Shown here piece after piece: positions 1 to 6,192 of a stretch of 8,982 bases of DNA. The position numbers were made by a program, and so were the translations under genes. Positions within the stretch are counted from its first letter, which is position 1; the number at the start of each line of letters is the position of its first letter. The stretch comes from Propionibacteriaceae bacterium UBA4569 (lineage in GTDB: Bacteria > Actinomycetota > Actinomycetes > Propionibacteriales > Propionibacteriaceae), in NCBI GenBank assembly GCA_002387005.1, contig DGKN01000148.1, positions 20,592 through 29,573 on the forward strand, given 5' to 3'. The notes beneath the pieces are model-generated. The model worked only from the letters and a program-made list of their open reading frames with translations. It was not told the DNA's origin and made no database searches.

Positions 1-1
1 A

Positions 2-475
2 GACCGGTCCGACCTGGCCGTCGAGACCCTCACGGAGCTGGGCGTGGACGAGGTCCTGGCCTGGCAGGCCTCCCGGTCCATCGTGCGCTGGAGCGGCGAC
101 AAGGCCGACAAGGGCATTGCCAAGTGGCAGTCGACAGCGCGGGAGGCGACCAAGCAGTCGCGCCGGTTCGTCGTCCCGGTTGTCTCGGCCGCCAGCACCG
201 AGCAGGTCGTCGGACGCATCCACCAGGCAGCGCTCGCGCTGGTGTTGCACGAGTCGGCCAACGAGCACATCGCAGACGTCGAGTTGCCGCCGTCGGGGAA
301 TGTCGTGTTCATCGTCGGGCCGGAGGGCGGGATCAGCCCGGACGAGCTCGCCGCCTTCGAGGCGGCCGGGGCGCGCACCGTCCTCGTCTCGGACGGGGTG
401 TTGCGGACCTCCACCGCCGGGGTTGTCGCGCTGGCCCAACTGCAGCTCAAGGCTGTGGAGACCTCCCATGACTGA
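2..475 (+). CDS. rsmE: RsmE, 16S rRNA (uracil-1498-N3)-methyltransferase, 3' part
   Basis: This is the C-terminal 157 residues of RsmE, the SPOUT-fold enzyme that methylates N3 of U1498 in 16S rRNA using S-adenosylmethionine. The frame is open to the left edge, so the first GTG at 44 is internal and the true start lies outside the window. The N-terminal RNA-binding (PUA-like) domain is missing; family members are usually about 240-250 residues. Seen in sequence: an [12 protein letters not shown] segment, RSIVRW, the KQSRR basic patch, and the knotted cofactor site with VGPEGG (about 314-331) followed by VLRTSTAG. Many family members have LRTETA at that last point; from memory, the STAG form occurs in actinobacterial homologues. 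The stop overlaps the tgt start by 8 bp, so the two are probably co-transcribed and translationally coupled. The assignment is secure. Confidence 0.95.
   Translation, partial: DRSDLAVETLTELGVDEVLAWQASRSIVRWSGDKADKGIAKWQSTAREATKQSRRFVVPVVSAASTEQVVGRIHQAALALVLHESANEHIADVELPPSGNVVFIVGPEGGISPDELAAFEAAGARTVLVSDGVLRTSTAGVVALAQLQLKAVETSHD
457..467 (+). promoter_or_regulatory. Shine-Dalgarno site for tgt
   Basis: GGAG at 457-460 lies 7 nt before the ATG at 468, inside the end of rsmE. It decides the tgt start: the open frame runs back to 117, but the upstream part is only the other-frame shadow of rsmE and has no family similarity. Confidence 0.75.
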
Positions 476-1817
476 GACAGACCAGAGCGCTCCAGGCCAG
501 CTGGGCGCCGACCAGTTCGGCTTCAGCCCGCGCACTGTCCTGCCCAATGGGGTGGGACGCACCGGGACGATCACGACGCCGCACGGTGAGATCCACACCC
601 CTGCCTTCGTCGTCGTGGGCACCAAGGCGACCGTCAAGACCGTGCTGCCCGAGACGCTCGTCGACCTGGGTGCCCAAGCCGTCCTGGCGAACGCCTACCA
701 CCTCTATCTCCAGCCCGGCGCGGATCTGGTGGACGAGGCTGGCGGCCTGGGCCGGTTCATGAACTGGAGCGGTCCCACCTTCACCGACTCCGGTGGCTTC
801 CAGGTGATGAGCCTGGGTGCCGGATTCAAGAAGGTGATCAGCATGGACGCGTCCACCGCGAACAACGACGACGCGATCGCCGAGGGCAGGGAACGTCTGG
901 CGCACGTCGACGACGACGGCGTCACCTTCAAGAGCCACCTCAATGGCGACAAGCACCGCTTCACCCCCGAGGTCAGCATGGGGGTACAGCACCAGCTCGG
1001 CGCCGACATCATGTTCGCCTTCGACGAGCTGACCACCCTGCACAACACCCGGGGGTACCAGGAGAGCTCCCTGGAACGCACCCGGCTCTGGGCGGAGCGC
1101 TGCCTGGCCCAGCACCGTCGGCTCACGATGGAGCGGTCCGACAAGCCCTACCAGGCACTGTTCGGGGTGCTGCAGGGGGCGCAGTACGAAGACCTGCGCC
1201 GCAAGGCCGCGCACGACCTGGGGACGATGGAGGTGGACGGGCAGCGCTTCGACGGCTTCGGCTTCGGCGGGGCGCTGGAGAAGGAGAACCTTGGCACCAT
1301 CTGCACCTGGATGGCCGAGGAACTGCCCTTCGACAAGCCGCGACACCTGCTGGGCATCAGTGAACCGGACGACCTGTTCGCCGCCGTCGCCGCCGGTGTG
1401 GACACCTTTGACTGCGTGAATCCCTCCCGGGTGGCGCGCAATGGCGCCATCTACACCGCCGATGGCCGCTACAACATCACCGCTGCCAGACACCGCCGCG
1501 ACTTCGGCCCGCTGGAGCAAGGGTGCGACTGCTACAGCTGCGCCCACTACACGCGGGCCTATGTCCACCACCTGCTGCGCGCGCGGGAGATGGTGGGCTA
1601 CACCCTCGCGACGATCCACAACGAGCGGTTCACGGTGCGGCTGGTCGACCAGATCCGCGCGGCGATGGACGCGGGGGACCTGGAGGCACTGCGCACTGAG
1701 TACCTCGGACGCTTCTACGCCTCCCGCGGCGCGTCGGCGCGCCCGGCGGTGGGGAATGCCACCAGCAGTTCGGACGTTGACCCCAAGAGCGCTGTCAGCG
1801 CTTCGGAGAGGACATGA
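468..1817 (+). CDS. tgt: tRNA-guanine(34) transglycosylase, variant base pocket
   Basis: Tgt exchanges guanine-34 in GUN-anticodon tRNAs for a 7-deazaguanine base (preQ1 in most bacteria, queuine in eukaryotes), leading to queuosine. The protein has 449 residues; classical bacterial enzymes have about 370-390. Seen: DSGGFQ with the general-base Asp107, VLQG with the base-recognising Gln, FDCVNPSR with nucleophile Asp315, and the zinc site Cys353, Cys355, Cys358, His384. Three things differ from the Zymomonas-type enzyme. About 25 extra residues lie within 117-150, between MSL and GVTF. FDECT reads FDELT, with Leu188 at the position of Cys158. GGLAVGE reads GGALEKE (268-273), with Glu271 at the position of Val233. 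Those two positions line the base pocket, so the substrate may not be preQ1. The tail after about residue 425 is low in complexity. The start overlaps rsmE and the stop overlaps the PAC2 gene (ATGATGA). Confidence 0.95.
   Translation: MTETDQSAPGQLGADQFGFSPRTVLPNGVGRTGTITTPHGEIHTPAFVVVGTKATVKTVLPETLVDLGAQAVLANAYHLYLQPGADLVDEAGGLGRFMNWSGPTFTDSGGFQVMSLGAGFKKVISMDASTANNDDAIAEGRERLAHVDDDGVTFKSHLNGDKHRFTPEVSMGVQHQLGADIMFAFDELTTLHNTRGYQESSLERTRLWAERCLAQHRRLTMERSDKPYQALFGVLQGAQYEDLRRKAAHDLGTMEVDGQRFDGFGFGGALEKENLGTICTWMAEELPFDKPRHLLGISEPDDLFAAVAAGVDTFDCVNPSRVARNGAIYTADGRYNITAARHRRDFGPLEQGCDCYSCAHYTRAYVHHLLRAREMVGYTLATIHNERFTVRLVDQIRAAMDAGDLEALRTEYLGRFYASRGASARPAVGNATSSSDVDPKSAVSASERT
1804..1816 (+). 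promoter_or_regulatory. Shine-Dalgarno site for the PAC2 gene
   Basis: GGAGAGG at 1804-1810 lies inside the end of tgt. It sits 3 nt before the ATG at 1814 and 6 nt before the in-frame ATG at 1817. Spacing favours 1817 as the main start, which would remove one Met from the protein. Either way, starting is coupled to tgt termination. Confidence 0.6.
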
Positions 1818-2779
1818 TGAACGACCCCAGGGAGCTTTACCGACTCACCGCCGTGCCCGGCCAGCCGGGACCGGTGCTGATCTCGCTCAGCGGTTTCATG
1901 GATGGCGGCCAGGCTGGCCAGCTCGCCGTGCAGCACCTGATCGAGAAGCAAGCGGGGAATGTCATCGCGCGCTTCGACGTCGACCAGCTGATCGACCACC
2001 GGTCGCGGCGCCCGATGATCACCTACGCCGGTGACCACTATGAGGACTACCAGCCGCTGGAACTCGTGGTGCGTGAGCTGAGCGACGACGCAGGCAAGAC
2101 CTTCTATCTGTTCACCGGACCCGAGCCCGACTACCAGTGGGAGCGCTTCGTCCAGGCGGTCACGATCCTGTTCTCCGAGATCGGGGTGAACCTGGCGCTG
2201 ACCCTGCACGGTATTCCATGGGGCGCGCCGCACACGCGCCCGATCGGGCTGACGGCGCACTCGGTCGACCCGACGATGATGGCTGACTTCCCGTCGCTGC
2301 ACGACCGGATGCAGCTGCCCGCCTCGATGGAGGGGCTGCTGGAGCTCAAGCTGCCGCAGGCGCACATCCGTGCCGGCGGTTTCTCGGTGCACGTCCCGCA
2401 CTACCTGGCGGGCTCGGAGTTCCCGGCCGGTGCCGTGCGGCTGATCGACTCCGCAGCCGAAGTGGCGGAGCTGTCGCTGGCTGTGCCGGACCTGCGGTCG
2501 GCAGCGGACGAGTACCTGCGCGGGATCGACCAGCTCGTGGCGCAGAACCCGGAGAACGCCGAGGCGATCGGTCAGATGGAGGCGGCCTACGACGCCGCCA
2601 CCGCTGGCCGGGAGCTGACCGGTGAGCGTCCGACGCAGCCGGTGGACGAGTCTGACATCCCCAGCGGCGACCAGTTGGCCGCCGAGTTCGAGCAGTTTCT
2701 CAAGGACACCGACAAGGGACACAAGGACGGCGGTCGGGGAAGCAACGGTGCGGGCGACGGCGGTCCCAGCTGGGGCTGA
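1814..2779 (+). CDS. PAC2-family protein (proteasome-assembly-chaperone-like)
   Basis: A 321-residue actinobacterial PAC2-family protein, likely cytoplasmic. The family is named after eukaryotic proteasome assembly chaperone 2; bacterial members have no settled function and occur also in species without a 20S proteasome. Seen: a LSGFMDGG-type N-terminal motif (about 25-32), DHRSRRP (61-67), the LHGIPWG-PHTRP motif (131-143), and GFSVHVPHYL (189-198), all at the spacing expected of the family. The last 200 or so bases encode an acidic helical stretch and a Gly/Ser/Asn-rich tail (about 302-321) that is probably disordered. It is the third gene of a coupled rsmE-tgt-PAC2 unit, which hints at co-expression with RNA modification, but no functional link follows from the sequence. 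No clear terminator follows it. Family assignment is firm; role unknown. Confidence 0.9.
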   Translation: MMNDPRELYRLTAVPGQPGPVLISLSGFMDGGQAGQLAVQHLIEKQAGNVIARFDVDQLIDHRSRRPMITYAGDHYEDYQPLELVVRELSDDAGKTFYLFTGPEPDYQWERFVQAVTILFSEIGVNLALTLHGIPWGAPHTRPIGLTAHSVDPTMMADFPSLHDRMQLPASMEGLLELKLPQAHIRAGGFSVHVPHYLAGSEFPAGAVRLIDSAAEVAELSLAVPDLRSAADEYLRGIDQLVAQNPENAEAIGQMEAAYDAATAGRELTGERPTQPVDESDIPSGDQLAAEFEQFLKDTDKGHKDGGRGSNGAGDGGPSWG

Positions 2780-2820
2780 CCGGCATCCGGCACCGCCCCC
2801 GCCCGCAGGCAGACCGCTGG

Positions 2821-2832
2821 CATGATCGGTTC
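2821..2832 (+). promoter_or_regulatory. Candidate leaderless -10 element of the NUDIX gene
   Basis: CATGAT (2821-2826) sits 6 nt before the ATG at 2833 and no purine-rich ribosome binding site is present. This is the arrangement of a leaderless actinobacterial promoter. No convincing -35 is visible. The same layout recurs before four other genes here. Confidence 0.5.
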
Positions 2833-3306
2833 ATGGCGGACAGCAAGCGCAAGGTCAGGCCCTCGATCAAGGCCCTCATCGTCAGCGAAGGGCGCCTGCT
2901 GGTCACCGTGAACTCCGACGAGACCGACGAGTTCTACCTGCTTCCCGGCGGGGGGCAGGACTTCGGCGAGTCGATGGTCGAGACGGTTCACCGCGAGTGC
3001 CGCGAGGAGATCTGTTGCGAGGTCGTGGTGCGCGACCTGGCCTATGTGCGCGACTACATCGGCGCCCGGCACGAGTTCGCCGATTGGGACTCCGACTTCC
3101 ACCAGATCGAGATGGCTTTCTGGTGCGATCTCGCCCCCGGCCAGGTTCCCGCGATGGGGGTCATCGAGCCCGACCAGTTCCAGACGGGCGTCGCCTGGGT
3201 GCCCTTGGACGAGTTGTCCGACGCGCCGATCTATCCTGCCGAGCTGAAGACCTGGCTGCTCGAGGACGCCTCAGCGCGTCGGACCTACTTGGGCCCCGTC
3301 AACTGA
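2833..3306 (+). CDS. NUDIX hydrolase
   Basis: A 157-residue single-domain NUDIX protein expected to hydrolyse a nucleoside diphosphate linked to another moiety, using a divalent metal. The Nudix box spans residues 40-62: Gly40, Glu46, Arg54-Glu55, and the metal-binding pair Glu58-Glu59 fit GX5EX7REUXEEXGU. The box ends ICC where XGU is expected, so the usual glycine is Cys61; catalytic residues are intact. Before the box is FYLLPGGG, typical of the substrate-side strand. A TGVAWVPLDEL segment near 128-138 is the usual late NUDIX strand and helix. The substrate cannot be named. The gene is separated from the PAC2 gene by 53 bp with its own candidate promoter, so it may be an independent unit, and it faces the GNAT gene convergently across 114 bp. 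Confidence 0.92.
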   Translation: MADSKRKVRPSIKALIVSEGRLLVTVNSDETDEFYLLPGGGQDFGESMVETVHRECREEICCEVVVRDLAYVRDYIGARHEFADWDSDFHQIEMAFWCDLAPGQVPAMGVIEPDQFQTGVAWVPLDELSDAPIYPAELKTWLLEDASARRTYLGPVN

Positions 3307-3420
3307 AGCGTCCCGGCGGGTGCTCTCACCTTCCCCGAGCTTGGCTTGCGCGTTCCCCATGCCTGCCCGGAGGGATTCCTCGACAGGCTGTGGCAAGGTG
3401 GAGCGCGCGCTCGGCGAATG
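3307..3420. other. Convergent intergenic gap without a recognisable terminator
   Basis: This 114-bp gap separates the convergent NUDIX and GNAT genes. It holds a perfect 12-nt GC palindrome, GAGCGCGCGCTC (3401-3412), and a weak GCCTG/CAGGC inverted repeat (about 3360-3388). Neither is followed by a T-tract, so I do not call a Rho-independent terminator. Confidence 0.4.
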
Positions 3421-4167
3421 TCACAGGGGGACGCCGGCCTGGGTGGCCAGGCGGCGGACCAGGTCGTCTGAGGCCTTGGTCTGGTCGAGCTCGATGCGTG
3501 CCAGCTCCACCCCGACCCGGCGGAGGGCGTCCAATGTTTCGGCTGCTCCGGGAACCCCGCCGCGGTGGGCCACCAGGGCCGCCTGCTGCAGGTCCCTCAA
3601 AGCGTCTCGTGCGGAGGGGTTGGCGTCCAGCCAGTCGACGACCGTGATCCGGTACCGCACCTCACCCTCTTCGGCTCCGGGAACCTCGTCCTCGAAGGCC
3701 CAGTCGAAGAACTCGTCCGCGACCATGCCCAACTTCTCCAGCACCCGGCGCGAACCTGTGTTCACGACCATCGTCTCGGCGTGCACCGACGCTGCGGCCA
3801 GCTCCCCGAAGGCGTACTCCAGCAACGCCCGGGAGCCTTCTGTCGCGAGACCCTGACCCCAGTATTCGGGCCGCAGGCGGTAGCCGAGTTCGGGGTCGAA
3901 GATGTCGTCGCGATCTAGGCCTCCGGGGCGCAGGTGGAACCAGCCGGCGAACGCATCCTCGCTGTCGAAGGCTGACCAGTTGCCGTAGCCGTGGTGCAGT
4001 CGGGAGCCAGCAAGAATTCTGGCGATGGATGCCTCGGTCTCGGCCAGCGTGGGCGCGCTGGAGGAGATGAAGCGCAGCACTCCGGGTTGCTGGTTCATCG
4101 CGAGCCAGTCGGGGGCGTCGGCTTGTTCCACGGGGCGCAGCAGAAGTCTGGGGGTTCGAAGCCTCAC
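3421..4167 (-). CDS. GNAT-family N-acetyltransferase (RimJ/RimL type) with C-terminal extension
   Basis: A 248-residue protein starting at a GTG (4167). The first 180 residues are a RimJ/RimL-like GNAT domain that would transfer acetyl from acetyl-CoA to an amine. Seen: the N-terminal LRTPRLLLRPV strand, ELGYRLRPEYWGQGLATEGSR region (about 93-113) carrying the acetyl-CoA pyrophosphate loop around Gly104-Gly106, and NTGSRRVLEKLGM (136-148). The domain is complete by about residue 180 (ITVVDWL). A further 68 residues, largely predicted helical by eye and with no motif I recognise, follow; most RimJ/RimL-type proteins stop near 170-200 residues. The substrate is unknown. The gene is divergent from the nucleoside hydrolase gene across 50 bp and appears leaderless (CAGAAT, 6 nt, GTG). 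Confidence 0.88.
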   Translation of the reverse strand: MRLRTPRLLLRPVEQADAPDWLAMNQQPGVLRFISSSAPTLAETEASIARILAGSRLHHGYGNWSAFDSEDAFAGWFHLRPGGLDRDDIFDPELGYRLRPEYWGQGLATEGSRALLEYAFGELAAASVHAETMVVNTGSRRVLEKLGMVADEFFDWAFEDEVPGAEEGEVRYRITVVDWLDANPSARDALRDLQQAALVAHRGGVPGAAETLDALRRVGVELARIELDQTKASDDLVRRLATQAGVPL

Positions 4168-4179
4168 CGGGACATTCTG
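4168..4179 (-). promoter_or_regulatory. Candidate leaderless -10 element of the GNAT gene
   Basis: Read on the minus strand, CAGAAT (4179-4174) lies 6 nt before the GTG start at 4167, with no ribosome binding site. It supports the GTG start and a leaderless transcript. Confidence 0.5.
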
Positions 4180-4204
4180 GCAGCTGGATCGCTCGCGCCT
4201 GGGG

Positions 4205-4217
4205 CAGACTGTGCGCC
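4205..4217 (+). promoter_or_regulatory. Candidate leaderless -10 element of the nucleoside hydrolase gene
   Basis: CAGACT (4205-4210) lies 7 nt before the GTG at 4218, with no ribosome binding site. It is 25 bp from the divergent GNAT -10, so the expected -35 regions overlap the opposing promoter. Confidence 0.5.
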
Positions 4218-5273
4218 GTGAGGATTCTGGCTGACGTCGACACCGGCATTGACGACCTGTGCGCGCTGCTCCAACTGTGCGGCACCCCAGGCGTCGAACT
4301 CGTCGGCGTCACGACGACCGGAGGCAACACCACCGCCGAACAGTCCGCTGCCAACACGGCGGGCGTCCTGGAACTGTGCGGACGACCGGACGTCCCGGTC
4401 GTGGTCGGGGCCGGCCAACCCTTGCTCAGACCCCTGGTGACAACGCCCGAGACCCACGGACCCGATGGTGTGGGGTGGGCACGACTGCCCGACGTCGCCC
4501 ATCGCGTCCAACCGGACGGCGCTGTCGACTTCTGGCTGGATGAACTGCGCCGACACCCTGGTCAGACGACGATCCTGGTCACCGGACCCTGCACCAACCT
4601 TGCCCTGGCGCTGCTGGCCGAGCCGCGCCTGTTCGAACTCGCGCAGCGGGTCGTCATCATGGGCGGCGCCTTCTGGTACCAGGGCAACACGACCCCCACG
4701 GCCGACTGGAACTTCTGGTGCGACCCGGACGCCGCCAAGGAGGTCTTCGCCGCCAGCCACCGGGCCGCAGAGAATGGCCTCCCCAGTGGCAAGCTGCCCG
4801 TCCTGTGCTCCCTGCAGGTGACCGAGCGCTGCGAGTACCGCCCCGACCTGCTCGACGACCTGGCCGTCCGCGCCGGTGCCAAGCCCTTGGCCTACACCGC
4901 GGCTCGCCCGCGGGCGCAACGACCCCAGGCCGACACCGGATCGGTCCTGCTGGACGTGCTGGCCGACGCCCTGCGCTTCTACTTCGAGTTCCACCACGAC
5001 TATGACCAGGGCTACGTCGCACACCTGCACGACCTGTTCGCCGCGCAGGTCGCCGCTAGGATCGCGACGATCACCACGACCGTCAGCGCGGTCGATGTCG
5101 AGGCCGACTCCGAAATGCTTCGTGGTACCTCCGTCCGCGACGACCGGAAGATCTGGGGACGGGTGGGCAACTGTCAGGTCGTGGATGACAACCACCCTGA
5201 GGAGGTCTTCGACGCATTCGCCGCCGCGGCCGCGAGGCTGGTGCGCCCCAACGACGCTCACGCCGGACGGTAG
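4218..5273 (+). CDS. Inosine-uridine-type nucleoside hydrolase; candidate queuosine hydrolase
   Basis: A 351-residue member of the IunH/nucleoside hydrolase family, which splits ribonucleosides into free base and ribose using bound calcium. Seen: the N-terminal calcium and ribose motif DVDTGIDD (Asp6, Asp8, Asp12, Asp13), GGN at Asn37, GPCTN at Asn127, IMGGAF, and HD (His271, Asp272), aligned with the catalytic His241-Asp242 of the Crithidia enzyme. The ribose motif AEFN reads ADWN (163-165): Asp replaces Glu and Trp replaces Phe. The usual LDVT segment reads LQVT, and the protein is about 30-40 residues longer than typical members. These changes suggest an unusual nucleoside. The next gene is a queuosine-precursor transporter and tgt is 2.4 kb upstream, so a queuosine-to-queuine role like that of Clostridioides difficile QueK is possible. 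Ordinary purine or pyrimidine salvage remains the alternative. Confidence 0.9.
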   Translation: MRILADVDTGIDDLCALLQLCGTPGVELVGVTTTGGNTTAEQSAANTAGVLELCGRPDVPVVVGAGQPLLRPLVTTPETHGPDGVGWARLPDVAHRVQPDGAVDFWLDELRRHPGQTTILVTGPCTNLALALLAEPRLFELAQRVVIMGGAFWYQGNTTPTADWNFWCDPDAAKEVFAASHRAAENGLPSGKLPVLCSLQVTERCEYRPDLLDDLAVRAGAKPLAYTAARPRAQRPQADTGSVLLDVLADALRFYFEFHHDYDQGYVAHLHDLFAAQVAARIATITTTVSAVDVEADSEMLRGTSVRDDRKIWGRVGNCQVVDDNHPEEVFDAFAAAAARLVRPNDAHAGR

Positions 5274-5989
5274 CTGGGCTCGACCCTCTTCAGGTACCGG
5301 ATCACCAACAGCGTCACGGGGACGATGCACACCTCGACGAGGCACTTGTAGACGTAGCCGGTGAGCGTGTAGTTGAACAGTTTTGCGCCGGTGATCGTCC
5401 CGGCATAGGCGATCGAACAGAACAGCAGCGTGTCCACCAGTTCGGCGATCAGCGTGGACGTGATGAGTCGGAAGGCCACCCGGCGCTCGGCCATCCGGGA
5501 CTTCAACCGGACCACGACCAGCGAATTCAACAGCTCGCCTGCCAAGTACCCGGCCAGCCCCGCGACGGTGATCCGCCACACGGGTGCCAACACCGTGTCC
5601 CAGTTCTCGAAGCCGGCGACCGGACGGGTCAGTGAGACCACCCAGTAGGTGACCGCGGCCAGAAAGGTGAGCGCGAAACCGGTCCAGATCGCCCGTTTCG
5701 CGCGGCGCCAGCCGTAGACCTCGGTCATGATGTCGCCGATCACGTAGGACAGCGGGAACAGGAAGGCGCCGCCGTCGAAGACCAGTGGCCCCCCGCCGTA
5801 GAAGAGGTCGCTGATGAACGGGATCCGCGGGCCCTCGAACAGCTTGGTCGCGCCGATCCCCGAGATCAGCAACAGCCCGACGAAGCAGGCGAGCACGATG
5901 TCGAAGTATCCGTGCTGGGCATCCGGCGAGGCGGTGGACGCGAGGTCGAGGCTGGGGGTGGTGGCTGTCACGAGGAGACATGCTCCCAT
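5258..5989 (-). CDS. yhhQ: YhhQ/QPTR-family queuosine precursor transporter
   Basis: A 243-residue polytopic membrane protein of the QPTR family (formerly DUF165; YhhQ in E. coli), which imports queuosine precursors such as preQ0, preQ1 or queuine. About six membrane segments can be seen, at roughly 28-49, 72-91, 100-121, 137-160, 176-197 and 207-231. Conserved family residues are present: the FPLSYVIGDIMTEVYG motif (78-93) with Asp86 and Glu90, GELLNS (151-156), and the R-x3-STLIAELVD stretch (174-186). The start is uncertain. ATG 5989 gives a 30-residue polar leader with no good ribosome site; GTG 5971 would remove six residues and has a GGGAG 11 nt upstream. The gene ends inside the 3' end of the nucleoside hydrolase gene, a 16-bp convergent overlap. 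Family is firm; the exact substrate is not visible. Confidence 0.93.
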   Translation of the reverse strand: MGACLLVTATTPSLDLASTASPDAQHGYFDIVLACFVGLLLISGIGATKLFEGPRIPFISDLFYGGGPLVFDGGAFLFPLSYVIGDIMTEVYGWRRAKRAIWTGFALTFLAAVTYWVVSLTRPVAGFENWDTVLAPVWRITVAGLAGYLAGELLNSLVVVRLKSRMAERRVAFRLITSTLIAELVDTLLFCSIAYAGTITGAKLFNYTLTGYVYKCLVEVCIVPVTLLVIRYLKRVEPSYRPA

Positions 5990-6022
5990 ACCCTCTGGCC
6001 CCCGAGCAGCCGCGCCGAGGCT

Positions 6023-6124
6023 TCAGGCCTCTGTCGAGTGGGCGGCCGGCAAGAAGCGGGCCTGCTGGTTCATCACCAACAGCGCATCGCTGGCAAGCAG
6101 CTCGCGCTCCCGGGATCGGAGCAT
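6023..6124 (-). CDS. Short unrecognised ORF upstream of yhhQ
   Basis: An ATG at 6124 opens a 33-residue frame (starting MLRSRERELL) that ends at 6023, 33 nt before the yhhQ ATG on the same strand. It has no recognised motif and no clear Shine-Dalgarno sequence. The TGA sits in the loop of a GAGGC/GCCTC hairpin (6017-6031). It could be a leader peptide, the remnant of a lost gene, or chance; chance is the default at this GC content. Confidence 0.15.
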   Translation of the reverse strand: MLRSRERELLASDALLVMNQQARFLPAAHSTEA

Positions 6125-6128
6125 GACC

Positions 6129-6160
6129 CGACCTGACCAGTCGCTCCTGGCGCCAGGTCG
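6129..6160. repeat. Inverted repeat, two-part stem
   Basis: CGACCTG (6129-6135) pairs perfectly with CAGGTCG (6154-6160). Inside it CCAG (6137-6140) pairs with CTGG (6147-6150), giving an imperfect stem of about 11 bp. The palindrome CCTGGCGCCAGG (6146-6157) overlaps it and offers an alternative fold. Confidence 0.6.
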
Positions 6161-6164
6161 CCGT

Positions 6165-6191
6165 CCGCGTCGCACGCGATCCGCGACGCGG
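6165..6191. repeat. Inverted repeat, 9-bp perfect stem
   Basis: CCGCGTCGC (6165-6173) and GCGACGCGG (6183-6191) are exact reverse complements around a 9-nt loop. It is the strongest hairpin noticed in the window. No T-tract follows on either strand, so it does not look like an intrinsic terminator. Confidence 0.7.
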
Positions 6192-6192
6192 C

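Noticed and set aside
117..467. Upstream extension of the tgt frame giving a 566-residue protein
   Set aside because: The extra N-terminus is Arg/Ser/Pro-rich shadow translation of rsmE; the family N-terminus and Shine-Dalgarno site place the start at 468.
447..1619. 390-residue minus-strand open frame opposite tgt
   Set aside because: Antisense shadow of a GC-rich gene; no family motifs, and the plus-strand Tgt is unmistakable.
5990..6130. preQ1 riboswitch directly upstream of yhhQ
   Set aside because: I could not find the compact stem-loop with A-rich tail of the preQ1-I class; other classes cannot be excluded by eye.
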